Positions 50,943 through 58,963 of a DNA stretch of 64,000 bases are shown here, piece by piece (position 1 is the stretch's first letter; every line of letters begins with the position of its first letter). Origin of the DNA: Oscillospiraceae bacterium (GTDB taxonomy: Bacteria > Bacillota > Clostridia > Oscillospirales > Ruminococcaceae); the NCBI GenBank assembly GCA_017460955.1, contig JAFTZY010000048.1, positions 1 to 64,000 of the forward strand. The letters run 5' to 3'. A program made the translations under genes and the position numbers. The notes under the pieces are model-generated. The model did no database searches. It was given only the letters and a program-made list of their open reading frames with translations, and was not told the origin of the DNA.

Positions 50943-50989
50943 GCTTTCTCCTCCAGTCTCATGATAACCCTAAAATATCAGCCTTGGGA

Positions 50990-52378
50990 TCAGAATGCAA
51001 AGTCAAGCTTGAACGGATCGTACCGGCGGTAGGCTGCCTCGTTTCGTGTCACACTCATGGCATCGGTCCAGCCGTCCATCATAGTCTCGAAATCATCGCT
51101 GTGCAGCTGGAGCTGCGCATTGTATACGGCATTCTCCGTCCACAGGTCATCCTCGGTCATACGCTCGCGGATGTCATAGCGGACCACCAGATAATAGGCC
51201 TCGTCCTCCTGTACCAGGAAGGGCTTGCCGTAGTCTGCCTCGCCGATCTCGAGGAGCTTGTTGTAGACGGGCTCACTCGGATTATAGTACACATCGGACG
51301 GATCGTCATAATCCTCCAGATCGATCACGGTGATGATGCTCTCATTCTCATAGGAAGCACCCGTGGTCTCGGTCTCGTCGGTCTCCTCATCGATATCGGC
51401 CGCCACAGTCTCGGATGCCGCTTCGTCCTCCTCGGCATTTGTCTCCTCCTCGGTGTCCTCCGCATCGGCATCCTCAGCCTCGGTCTCGGTATCCTCGTCG
51501 TTTTCCGCATCCTCCGCATCGGCCTCGACTGTGGTCACGGTCTCCTCGTCCTCGGGCTCCGCCTCGGTCTCGCGGGGGGCCTGGGTGGCAGCCTCCTCAC
51601 CGGTGATGCCGGCAGCCTCCTCGGATACGGAGGTGACATAGTAGTCATAGCCCTCCTTGACGTAGTTCATCTCGGTCATGACGGCCTCCACGCCGCCGTC
51701 CTTCAAGGCATCCTCGACGCGCTCCTGGTAGCCCTCGGCGAGCTCGAGCATCTCGGCCTTGCCGTCGGACTTGAGCAGATTGCCCTCGCTGTCATGCAGA
51801 TCGATCTTGACGTACTGGCAGCGGATGTTGTTCTCTGCGTAGTAGTTTTCCAGATCATCCTCGGTGACGCCCTCCTGGCCGTCCACACCGTAGTAGTAAT
51901 TAAAGACCTCCTCGCTCTTGTAGCTCGAGGTCATGATCTTGGTGAAGGACTCCTCGCTGACGCCGTTGGCGGTCATAGTCTCCTCATAGGTGGCCCAGTA
52001 ATAGTCCACCATGCTGTCCAGGTTGAGCTTGGTCTCGGCGGACAGCTCCAGTCCCAGCTCGTCGAACTTCTTCTCGGTGGCGACAAAATCCACGGCAAGC
52101 TCCGTGGCCTTGTTCTTGACCCACTCCGTGAAATCCGTCCCCTCCACAGTCGAAGCCTTGACGGCCTTGGTATCCTCGGTATCCAAGTCCGGCTGCTCCT
52201 TGGCAAGCTCGGAGATCCCGTTGTTATAGGCAGTGTTCAGGAAATAAATATACACACCGGCCGGCACCTCATAGCCGTCCACCGTCAGCGCCGTTGTGGT
52301 GTTCTTTCCGCATCCGGCTCCGGCTGCTGCGATCCCCACGGCCAGGCACAGGGCAACGGCACGTTTGTAAAGTGACAT
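50990..52378 (-). CDS. Lipoprotein foldase of the PrsA/SurA type with acidic insert
   Basis: The 462-residue protein has a lipoprotein signal (AAGAGC lipobox), and a SurA-like N-terminal helical domain (VDGYEVPAGVYIYFLNTAYNN, VTEDDLENYYAEN) followed, at about residues 265-345, by an extremely acidic Glu/Asp/Thr/Ala-rich insert, then a C-terminal SurA-like end (KPFLVQEDEAYYLVVRYDIRER). A canonical parvulin catalytic domain is not obvious. It should assist folding of exported proteins. GGAGGT lies before ATG 52378. It is likely cotranscribed with the SipW-like peptidase, so export processing and folding are made together. A related partial gene lies at 63423. Confidence 0.82.
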   Translation of the reverse strand: MSLYKRAVALCLAVGIAAAGAGCGKNTTTALTVDGYEVPAGVYIYFLNTAYNNGISELAKEQPDLDTEDTKAVKASTVEGTDFTEWVKNKATELAVDFVATEKKFDELGLELSAETKLNLDSMVDYYWATYEETMTANGVSEESFTKIMTSSYKSEEVFNYYYGVDGQEGVTEDDLENYYAENNIRCQYVKIDLHDSEGNLLKSDGKAEMLELAEGYQERVEDALKDGGVEAVMTEMNYVKEGYDYYVTSVSEEAAGITGEEAATQAPRETEAEPEDEETVTTVEADAEDAENDEDTETEAEDADAEDTEEETNAEEDEAASETVAADIDEETDETETTGASYENESIITVIDLEDYDDPSDVYYNPSEPVYNKLLEIGEADYGKPFLVQEDEAYYLVVRYDIRERMTEDDLWTENAVYNAQLQLHSDDFETMMDGWTDAMSVTRNEAAYRRYDPFKLDFAF

Positions 52379-52443
52379 AGCTTCTACCTCCAAATTATGA
52401 TACATTGCGCCTGCCGGACATGCCGGACGGGCAATCTTTTCCT

Positions 52444-52472
52444 ATTATACTACAAAAACGGAAAGAAGTCCA
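52444..52472 (-). promoter_or_regulatory. Promoter of the foldase/signal peptidase transcript
   Basis: On the minus strand TGGACT (52472-52467), 17 bases, TATAAT (52449-52444). Confidence 0.5.
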
Positions 52473-52521
52473 TAGTTTTTTCAAAAAATTTTTGATTTTT
52501 CACAGAATTTTCAGATTCCGC

Positions 52522-52550
52522 TTGCATTGGTTTGTCAAACGTGCTATAAT
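52522..52550 (+). promoter_or_regulatory. Promoter of the SDR gene
   Basis: TTGCAT (52522-52527), 17 bases, TATAAT (52545-52550) with an extended TGC. Confidence 0.7.
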
Positions 52551-52606
52551 AGTGGCAAGGAGCAGCGCTGCATGGGCGCTGTATGACAGAAAGGACGGGA
52601 TGGAAG

Positions 52607-53380
52607 ATGCAAAAGTCTGCACAGAAGCGGGCACTCATCACCGGTGCCACCTCCGGCATCGGCAAGGAAATGGCGATCTACCTGCACAGTCTGGGCTGGC
52701 AGCTCACACTCACGGGACGCAACGAGGAGGCCCTGCAGCGCATGGCAGCGCTGTTCGGGGAGGGAACGAAGTATATCGCGCTCGATCTTGCCAAGCGGGG
52801 GGCCGCCGAACGGCTGTACACCTTCTGCCGGGGGGACCGGATCGATCTTCTCATCAACAACGCAGGCTTCGGCGTATTCGGCACCTTCACGGAGACCTCC
52901 CTGTCCGAGGAGCTCGAGCTCATCGAGGTCAACATCCGCTCCCTGCATATCCTCACCAAGCTCTTTTTGCGCGATTTCGAGCGCCGGGACAGCGGCTGCA
53001 TCCTCAATGTCGCCTCGTGTGCCGGCTTTATGACCGGTCCCATGCTCTCGAGCTATTATGCCTCGAAAAATTATGTGGTCCGGCTCACACTTGCCATCCG
53101 TGAGGAGCTGCGCCGGCGGTATTCGCGTGTCAAGGTCTCCGTACTCTGCCCGGGTCCGGTGGATACGAATTTCAACAACCGCGCCGGCGTGACATTTTCC
53201 GTCAAGCCCGCAAGTCCCCGCTATGTGGCACGTTATGCCATTGACCGCGCCCTGGCCGGACGTGCGATCATCATCCCGACCCTCGGCGTGCAGCTGAGCG
53301 TCCTGGGCGCGAAGCTCTTACCGGATGCGGTGTCCCGCGCTGTGGTCTACGAGCTGCAAAAGCGCAAGCAGCGAACCTGA
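52607..53380 (+). CDS. Short-chain dehydrogenase/reductase
   Basis: The 257-residue SDR has the cofactor motif TGATSGIGKE, NNAGFGVFG, catalytic YYASKNYVV (YxxxK) and PGPVDTNF after beta-6. The N-terminal Gly-rich loop with Arg at the following strand (GRNEEAL) suggests NADP preference. Substrate unknown. Start 52607 follows AAAGGACGGG at a workable distance; an ATG at 52583 has no ribosome site near. It is followed after 27 bases by a membrane protein gene. Confidence 0.9.
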   Translation: MQKSAQKRALITGATSGIGKEMAIYLHSLGWQLTLTGRNEEALQRMAALFGEGTKYIALDLAKRGAAERLYTFCRGDRIDLLINNAGFGVFGTFTETSLSEELELIEVNIRSLHILTKLFLRDFERRDSGCILNVASCAGFMTGPMLSSYYASKNYVVRLTLAIREELRRRYSRVKVSVLCPGPVDTNFNNRAGVTFSVKPASPRYVARYAIDRALAGRAIIIPTLGVQLSVLGAKLLPDAVSRAVVYELQKRKQRT

Positions 53381-53407
53381 CTCTTTTTTGCGTAAGGAGG
53401 CGATGAC

Positions 53408-54154
53408 ATGGCATTTATGGGAATGGTATTTGCAGGGGCCGCACTGCTCCTTGCAGCGGGCATTGCTTTGGCAGATCTTGCGATGCTCATCATCGCCACG
53501 GTCCTTGTCTGCACCAGGCACAGAACGGCTGCCGCAGTGCTCTACGGCATCGCGGCGATCCCCATTGTCGGTACTGCCGTGGCTGCGGCGGGATTCGCGC
53601 ATTCCCTGCGCTATCCGAAATACGAGACCTACGACGGGAGCTTTGTCACGGTCGATATGCGGGATGTTGACCGGATGAAAGAATGTATTGCACAGCGGGA
53701 CCTTGACGGGCTCGACCGCCTGCTCGATGACGCGCCGGAGCTCATATATTATCTGGATACCAACCATATGAGCCTTCTGGAATTCGGGCTGCGCAACTGC
53801 GATGTGCCCGTCATGCAGATCGCCGTGGACCACGGGGCCCGGTTCGACGATGAAGTCGCCCACCGGCACCTGGTCTTCAAGCATTCGCTTGAGGAGTTCT
53901 TTGATCTGGACTACTGGGTCTTTGCCTATACCTTCGACACCAAGCCCGAACCCCGGTTCACAGCCGGTGCGGCAACACCGGAAATGGTCGATGCGGCCCG
54001 CTTTGCCATCGAGCACGGTGCCTCTGTCCGCTGGGAAAAGTACGGAGAGGAGTGGACGTTTGCCGATCAGGTCTCCTCCTGGATCGATGCGGACGGCGTG
54101 ATCAGCGCACAGGATGAGGCGCTGCTGGCACTTGCCGACGAGGCCCTGCAATGA
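53408..54154 (+). CDS. Membrane protein with ankyrin-like cytoplasmic tail
   Basis: The 248-residue protein has two N-terminal TM helices (about 3-36 and 44-66), then repeated two-helix units with ankyrin-like spacing: MKECIAQRDLDGLDRLLDDAPELIY, LLEFGLRNCDVPVMQIAVDHGARF, DAARFAIEHGASVRWEKYG. No family is recognised. AAGGAGGCG precedes the start. Lying 27 bases after the SDR gene, it should be cotranscribed with it. Confidence 0.72.
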   Translation: MAFMGMVFAGAALLLAAGIALADLAMLIIATVLVCTRHRTAAAVLYGIAAIPIVGTAVAAAGFAHSLRYPKYETYDGSFVTVDMRDVDRMKECIAQRDLDGLDRLLDDAPELIYYLDTNHMSLLEFGLRNCDVPVMQIAVDHGARFDDEVAHRHLVFKHSLEEFFDLDYWVFAYTFDTKPEPRFTAGAATPEMVDAARFAIEHGASVRWEKYGEEWTFADQVSSWIDADGVISAQDEALLALADEALQ

Positions 54155-54182
54155 GCGGAATGTCAATCCATATGCACAAGCC

Positions 54183-54219
54183 AAGCCCCGGAGCATTTCA
54201 TATGCTCCGGGGCTTTATA
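54183..54219 (+). terminator. Terminator after the SDR/ankyrin-like genes
   Basis: A 14-bp stem (54183-54196 with 54202-54215) closes the operon; a short T-rich tail follows. Confidence 0.85.
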
Positions 54220-54220
54220 C

Positions 54221-54380
54221 CAATTCTCGTTCAAACGATTGATAACATCAATCGTTTGATAGCCGCCGCAGGCGGCGTTGAGAATGGCATGGGACGGATT
54301 TTGTGACGCTTTGCGTCACAAAATAGCGGGCGCGTAAGCGCCCGCTTCTAATCAAGCTATTTCAATAGCTTGATTAGAAA
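54221..54380. repeat. Compact five-hairpin intergenic element
   Basis: Within 160 bases there are five perfect hairpins: TCAAACGATTGAT (54231-54243) with 54247-54259; GCCGCC with GGCGGC (54262-54276); ATTTTGTGACGC (54298-54309) with 54313-54324; GCGGGCGC with GCGCCCGC (54326-54345); and a 16-bp stem (54346-54361 with 54364-54379). The first two are enclosed by ATTCTC (54223-54228) and GAGAAT (54280-54285), making a three-way junction. No open frame lies inside. Position between two operons and high symmetry suggest a small mobile repeat or a structured RNA; the type is not identified. Confidence 0.85.
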
Positions 54381-54438
54381 TTAGTATTACAAACAAACCA
54401 GGATCGCTTGCGGGATCATTTTTACTCTATTTTGAGGA

Positions 54439-55488
54439 TCATTCCCCAGTAAAACGGATCTCCACATCCCCCATGCCCTCGACCGTGATCTTATGGTCCG
54501 CATGGGAGGAGCTCATGGATTTTGTATGCTTGTCACCGATGTTTACGTCGCCTACCACATCACTACAGTCCACATCAAAGGCATCGGCCTCCTCACGCAG
54601 ACTGAGCGTGACGTCCCCGGCGGCGCTTTCGATCTCCAGATCCCCGCGCAGTGTGGAATCGAGGATCTCCAGATCCCCGGCTCCGAGCTCGCAGGTCACA
54701 TCCTCGGCAAAGCTGCCGTCCTGCATGGTGCAGCTCCCGGCGCCGGCATCAATCACCGTCCTGCCGCCAACCTGCATGCCATCGGTGCTCAGATCCCCCA
54801 TGCCGAGGCTGAACTGTGCTCCCCCCTTCACGTCCACGCCGCTGAGGAGGGCATCGCCGGCACCGATCTCCACGATGAGGTCGCCCGCCTTGCTGTCCCT
54901 GAGCGTATTGCTTCCCATCCCGCAGGAGATCCGCAGTGCATCGAAGTCCAGGCGCTCGCCGGTGAATTCGCCGGCACCGCAGTCAAAAATACCCTCCTTG
55001 GCCGTGCTGTCACTGAGCGAGGCGTCACCGGCACCACAGTCGATCTCGAGCTTCCGGCAGTCAATGCCTGTGACGGAGCCGTTACCCGCACCCAGATCGA
55101 TGTTCACGCTGTCGTAGACATAATCGGGCAGTGCGACCGTCACCTTGCCGGCATTGATCCTGGTAAATCCGTTCGTCCACAGGGAGGTCCAATTGAATTC
55201 GTTGACGATATGGAGCACGCCGTCCTCCTCGTAGATCTCGACCCCCTTCGGGATGTTCTCAAGGCTGATCTCGCACAGCTCCTGGGATTCCGAGGCGGTC
55301 AGCACCAGATTCCCGGCACTGAGCCGAATGTCCAGGCCGTATCCTTCACCCACCTCGACGGTTTTTTCCTCGGAATACACATTGGCCTTGCGCTCGTCAT
55401 GCATTTTGGCGGCACCCGCCGTCATCAGTCCGATCCCGCCCGCTGTCATCACAGCGGCAAGGATCCAGTATACAGGATGCAGTTTCAT
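54439..55488 (-). CDS. DUF4097-family repeat protein, membrane-anchored
   Basis: The 349-residue protein has an N-terminal TM helix and then at least nine beta-helix-like turns spaced about 20 residues apart with a G-A-G or G-M-G core: LGAGNGSV, CGAGDASL, CGAGEFTG, CGMGSNTL, IGAGDALL, LGMGDLST, AGAGSCTM, LGAGDLEI, SAAGDVTL. This is the DUF4097 pattern. In Firmicutes these genes follow HAAS/PadR genes and are thought to sense envelope conditions; their role is not firmly known. AAGGAGA precedes the ATG at 55488, and its start overlaps the HAAS gene (ATGA). Confidence 0.88.
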   Translation of the reverse strand: MKLHPVYWILAAVMTAGGIGLMTAGAAKMHDERKANVYSEEKTVEVGEGYGLDIRLSAGNLVLTASESQELCEISLENIPKGVEIYEEDGVLHIVNEFNWTSLWTNGFTRINAGKVTVALPDYVYDSVNIDLGAGNGSVTGIDCRKLEIDCGAGDASLSDSTAKEGIFDCGAGEFTGERLDFDALRISCGMGSNTLRDSKAGDLIVEIGAGDALLSGVDVKGGAQFSLGMGDLSTDGMQVGGRTVIDAGAGSCTMQDGSFAEDVTCELGAGDLEILDSTLRGDLEIESAAGDVTLSLREEADAFDVDCSDVVGDVNIGDKHTKSMSSSHADHKITVEGMGDVEIRFTGE

Positions 55489-56081
55489 GCTTTCTTCTCC
55501 TTTCCGGAAATGGCCTGTACGCCCCATTCAGTCAGCGCACGGATCCCCTTGAACGAAAGAACTGTCAGATCAAGGAACGGCTTCCACAGCAGAAGCACCA
55601 GTCCCAGGCACAAAAGTGCCGTGCCGAAGAACCACATGACGGTCCCGGCCGTGCCGCCCGTCAGGGCTGCGATCCCGGCGATCACACCGGCCACTGTCCC
55701 CACGGCAAAGCCGCCGAGGATGGACACGAACACGCAGATCATCGAGATCCACAGGATCCAGAGCGTCAGCCACAGAGGCACCAGCACGATGATCAGCAGG
55801 ATGACGAGCACCAGCCGGATCACGTTGTAATCCTCCTTGGACTCCCCCGCTGCCCTGGGCTTGGGCGGCACATTGGCAGAGGTGCTGCCCGTGCGGCCCG
55901 CCTCGGCAATGATCCTCTGTGCGACGATCTGCGGAGAGCCAAGTGCCCTGGCCGCTGCATCCGCATCCGGCCCCGCCTCTTCAAAATATTCTCTGTAATA
56001 CGCCAGCGCATCATCACGCTCCTGTGCTGACAGGCCGTGGAGCTCCTGCGCTAAGCGCTGCATAAACTCAGATGCTGTCAT
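55485..56081 (-). CDS. HAAS/DUF1700-domain membrane protein
   Basis: The 198-residue protein starts with a HAAS-type helical domain (MTASEFMQRLAQELHGL, DALAYYREYFEEAG) followed by three hydrophobic segments (VLVILLIIVLVPLW, WISMICVFVSILGGFAVG, GTVMWFFGTALLCLGLVLLL). These proteins accompany PadR regulators in stress-responsive operons. Start and end both overlap the neighbours by ATGA. Confidence 0.9.
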   Translation of the reverse strand: MTASEFMQRLAQELHGLSAQERDDALAYYREYFEEAGPDADAAARALGSPQIVAQRIIAEAGRTGSTSANVPPKPRAAGESKEDYNVIRLVLVILLIIVLVPLWLTLWILWISMICVFVSILGGFAVGTVAGVIAGIAALTGGTAGTVMWFFGTALLCLGLVLLLWKPFLDLTVLSFKGIRALTEWGVQAISGKEKKA

Positions 56082-56392
56082 TGTACTTCCTCCTTCTTCA
56101 AAACACGATCTACCTGCTGCTTATGATGCTCCCAGTCCACCCGGTACTGGGACAGCAACGCTGACCCCGCCGGTGTGATCCGGTAATACCTTCGGTTGCG
56201 GCCCATATAGGCCTGGTCGAAGGTCTCGAGCGCGCCGCTCTTTTGCAGTCGTCGAAGGACCGGGTACAATGTCGATTCGGATACCTTGACTGCTGCCTGG
56301 ATGTCCTGTGTGATCCGGTAGCCGTAGGTCGCCTCCCGTTCCACCAGTGAAAGCACCATTGCATCAAGCAGCGCTGCGCTGATCGGGAACAT
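56078..56392 (-). CDS. PadR-family transcriptional regulator
   Basis: The 104-residue protein has the PadR winged-helix pattern: LLDAMVLSLVEREATYGYRITQDI, then ESTLYPVLRRLQKSGAL and GRNRRYYRITPAG. It is expected to repress its own operon, bound at the inverted repeat just after the promoter. GGAGAGG precedes the ATG at 56392. It heads the transcript followed by the HAAS and DUF4097 genes (4-base overlaps). Confidence 0.93.
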   Translation of the reverse strand: MFPISAALLDAMVLSLVEREATYGYRITQDIQAAVKVSESTLYPVLRRLQKSGALETFDQAYMGRNRRYYRITPAGSALLSQYRVDWEHHKQQVDRVLKKEEVQ

Positions 56393-56428
56393 ACCATCCT
56401 CTCCTTCTGTATAATAATATGAAATTTC

Positions 56429-56453
56429 CAATATTATATGCCGTATAATATTG
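56429..56453. promoter_or_regulatory. Probable PadR operator
   Basis: A perfect inverted repeat of CAATATTATA (56429-56438) and TATAATATTG (56444-56453) with a 5-base centre, just after the -10 of the padR promoter. Confidence 0.75.
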
Positions 56454-56464
56454 ACTGTGATTAT

Positions 56465-56493
56465 ATTATAGCACGGCCCATACCATTTGTCAA
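56465..56493 (-). promoter_or_regulatory. Promoter of the padR operon
   Basis: On the minus strand TTGACA (56493-56488), a 17-base spacer and TATAAT (56470-56465): full consensus. Confidence 0.88.
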
Positions 56494-56504
56494 GCCCTTT
56501 TGAC

Positions 56505-56538
56505 AAAAAAATTCCGGCCCGTTGAAAACGGACCGGAA
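56505..56538 (-). terminator. Terminator of the metallophosphoesterase gene
   Basis: A paired stem (TTCCGG/CCGGAA with CCGTT/AACGG inside) is followed on the minus strand by seven Ts (56511-56505). Confidence 0.82.
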
Positions 56539-56542
56539 ACGG

Positions 56543-57226
56543 CTATAGATCGGTATTTTTTACGGTGACGGGAAGGACATTTTCAAACACGGCAAAGTAC
56601 TTCACCGGCACAAATTTGTCCATATGGCATTTCCCGAAAAACCACTTGCGGTAGGTGCAGACATGGATCATGTTCTCAAAGAAGGTGTGGATCTCCAGGC
56701 GTTCATGCACGTCCACGCCCAGACAGTCCTTGAGGGAGGCGGGCGGCTCATGGGTGATGATGTAGTCCACACGATTCCCGGCTTCCTGGAGGTTTTCGAT
56801 GGCAAAGGCGATCTCCGCCCGCGTCGGCCGCTCCTGCGGCCAGAAGGTCCCCTCCTCGTCCCGGTACTCGGCATCCTGGCTATGCCCGCCGCCGAAAACA
56901 AAATAGGTATGCTTTTCGATCGTGAAGATCTGCCCGCGCATCAGATGCACGATGTTCCGGGCAATGCGGTGGACGTACCCGCCGTTCCACAGCTCCTCGG
57001 GATACTCCGAGAGGAGCTCGAAATTCTCATGGCACCCGTCCACAAAACAGATCATATAGGGCAGTGCGGCAAGCCGTCTGAGCATGGCACGCTCCTTCCT
57101 GCTGCCATCCCAGATAAAGCCGAAATCTCCGCAGATGAGGAGCGTATCCCCCGACCGGAGCCTGCGCATTTCCTTCGATCTGAAGCGTTCCCACTCCCCG
57201 TGGGTATCGCCGGTCACGTACACCAT
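56543..57226 (-). CDS. Metallophosphoesterase, calcineurin-like
   Basis: The 227-residue protein has the two-metal motif set: VTGDTHGEW, ICGDFGFIWD, VDGCHENFE, FVFGGGHSQD and ITHEPP. The substrate (phosphoprotein, nucleotide or RNA) is unknown. Start 57226 follows GAGAGG by 10 bases; an ATG at 57262 has no ribosome site. It stands alone with its own terminator. Confidence 0.88.
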   Translation of the reverse strand: MVYVTGDTHGEWERFRSKEMRRLRSGDTLLICGDFGFIWDGSRKERAMLRRLAALPYMICFVDGCHENFELLSEYPEELWNGGYVHRIARNIVHLMRGQIFTIEKHTYFVFGGGHSQDAEYRDEEGTFWPQERPTRAEIAFAIENLQEAGNRVDYIITHEPPASLKDCLGVDVHERLEIHTFFENMIHVCTYRKWFFGKCHMDKFVPVKYFAVFENVLPVTVKNTDL

Positions 57227-57408
57227 CCTTGCACGTCCTCTCTTTTCCTTGTTCTTACACATTCCGCTGATGCTTCTCTGCTGGCATCTCTTTTATTATT
57301 ATACCATGGAGGTACTTTGGGTGTCAAGCAGTTTTCACAACTTCTTGCAAAGCAGACAGGGAAAGAATGACAATTTTATTAATTTTCATGATTTTTTCAA
57401 AAAAGTAT

Positions 57409-57436
57409 TTGCAACCTGCATTTTTTTTGGTATAAT
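57409..57436 (+). promoter_or_regulatory. Promoter of the carboxypeptidase-like gene
   Basis: TTGCAA (57409-57414), 16 bases, TATAAT (57431-57436). Confidence 0.65.
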
Positions 57437-57512
57437 AAAGATGTATCTGCGCTGACCGACTGCCGATGTACCGGAGAGCGCAGCTGTGCAAACCCTGTAA
57501 GGAGGCATTTTC

Positions 57513-58922
57513 ATGAAGAAGTTCCTGTCCGTCTGTATGTCCCTGCTGCTCGTATGCTGCCTGTGTACGAGTCTGTGTGCCGGAGCTGTACAGTTCACGC
57601 CGAGCTTTGAGATCCGCAGTGCAGCGGGACTGCTCATCAATCTGGACACCGATGAGGTGCTCTATCAGAAGAATGCGGACACGCAGTACATGCCCGGTTC
57701 CCTGGTGCAGGTCATGGCTGCTGTGATCGTGCTGGAAAACTGCACCGACCTGAGCATGAAGATCACTGCCGACCCTGCGATCTATTCGAGGTATAGCGAG
57801 ACCGAGTACCCGGACGATCTGCGCTATGCGGACATTATGGAGGGGGACACGCTCACGGTGGAGGAGCTTCTGTATGCCATGATGCTCACCTCCTCGTATG
57901 AGGCCGCCGTCCTGCTGGCCAATCAGATCGGCAACGGCAGTGTGGACAGCTTCGTGAAGATGATGAACGATAAGGCCGATGTCCTCGGATGCACCCAGAC
58001 GACCTTCACCAATGTGACGGGTGTGTACGATGTGCGGCAGAAGACCACAGCCAACGACATGGCACTCATCACCAAGTACGCGCTGACGCTCAGCAAGTTC
58101 AGCCGCATCGCCACGGAGGCAGCCTTCACGCCCGCCACCCCCAACATCGACAACCACGAGATCGACTGGACCTGGACGCACTCCAACACGATGATGCAGG
58201 AATCGAGCCCCTATTATCTGGAGGGTGTCAAGGGCATCAAGACGGCCAACCTGACCATGCAGGGCCGCAACATCGTCTGCGAGGCGGCAAGGGACGGCAG
58301 CACCTTCCTGCTGATCCTGCTGGCAGCGCCCTTCTCGGATGAGGACGGAGAGCTGCAATACTACCACTTAGAGGATGCCAGGGCGCTCCTCGACTGGGTG
58401 TTCACGCATTTCAGCTATCAGACGATCCTCAGTGAAAATACCGAGCTCGGACAGATCAGCGTCAAGAACGGCGACGGCGTGGATTATGTGCTCGTCAGAC
58501 CCGAGAAATCTTACATGACGCTCTGGAACGACACAGCGGATATGGCTACGGTCATCCAGGATGTGGAGCTCCAGGAGAACGTATCGGCACCGGTCAAGCA
58601 GGGGGAGAAGCTCGGCGTGGTCACGCTGAAATTCGCCGGCGAGGACATTGCCAAGATCGATCTGGTCGCCACCTCCGCTGTGGAGCTGTCGGCGTACAAG
58701 TACTATCTCACCCTCATCCAGCACTTCCCCGAGACCGAATGGATGAAGCGTGCGATCCTGTTCAGCATTCTGTTCTGTGCGATCTATATCGTGTTGTGCA
58801 TCTATGCGCACATCCTGCACACGCAGCGCCGCAAGACGGCACCGCCGGTCCACCTCAAGCCCAATTCGGCTGCTGCCAAGCGTGAGGCAAGACCGATGAA
58901 CAAGAGACCCCGGAAAAAATAA
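57513..58922 (+). CDS. D-Ala-D-Ala carboxypeptidase homologue with degenerate active site
   Basis: The 469-residue exported protein (signal peptide 1-25) follows the DacA/PBP5 fold closely (LINLDTDEVLYQKNAD, LTVEELLYAMML, VKMMNDKADVLG), with the beta domain after about 290 and a C-terminal TM helix (residues about 411-430). All three catalytic motifs are damaged: SxxK reads Ser63-Leu-Val-Gln66, SxN reads Ser127-Ser-Tyr129, and KTG reads Lys243-Thr-Ala245. Removal of the lysine should abolish acylation. It is likely a pseudoenzyme that binds peptidoglycan or a partner. AAGGAGGC precedes the ATG. Confidence 0.88.
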   Translation: MKKFLSVCMSLLLVCCLCTSLCAGAVQFTPSFEIRSAAGLLINLDTDEVLYQKNADTQYMPGSLVQVMAAVIVLENCTDLSMKITADPAIYSRYSETEYPDDLRYADIMEGDTLTVEELLYAMMLTSSYEAAVLLANQIGNGSVDSFVKMMNDKADVLGCTQTTFTNVTGVYDVRQKTTANDMALITKYALTLSKFSRIATEAAFTPATPNIDNHEIDWTWTHSNTMMQESSPYYLEGVKGIKTANLTMQGRNIVCEAARDGSTFLLILLAAPFSDEDGELQYYHLEDARALLDWVFTHFSYQTILSENTELGQISVKNGDGVDYVLVRPEKSYMTLWNDTADMATVIQDVELQENVSAPVKQGEKLGVVTLKFAGEDIAKIDLVATSAVELSAYKYYLTLIQHFPETEWMKRAILFSILFCAIYIVLCIYAHILHTQRRKTAPPVHLKPNSAAAKREARPMNKRPRKK

Positions 58923-58928
58923 AAGATA

Positions 58929-58963
58929 CCGCTCCTGCCGTAACAAGCAGGGGCGGTTTTCTA
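58929..58963 (+). terminator. Terminator of the carboxypeptidase-like gene
   Basis: ACCGCTCCTGC (58929-58939) pairs (one G-T) with 58948-58958, followed by TTTTCT. Confidence 0.8.
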
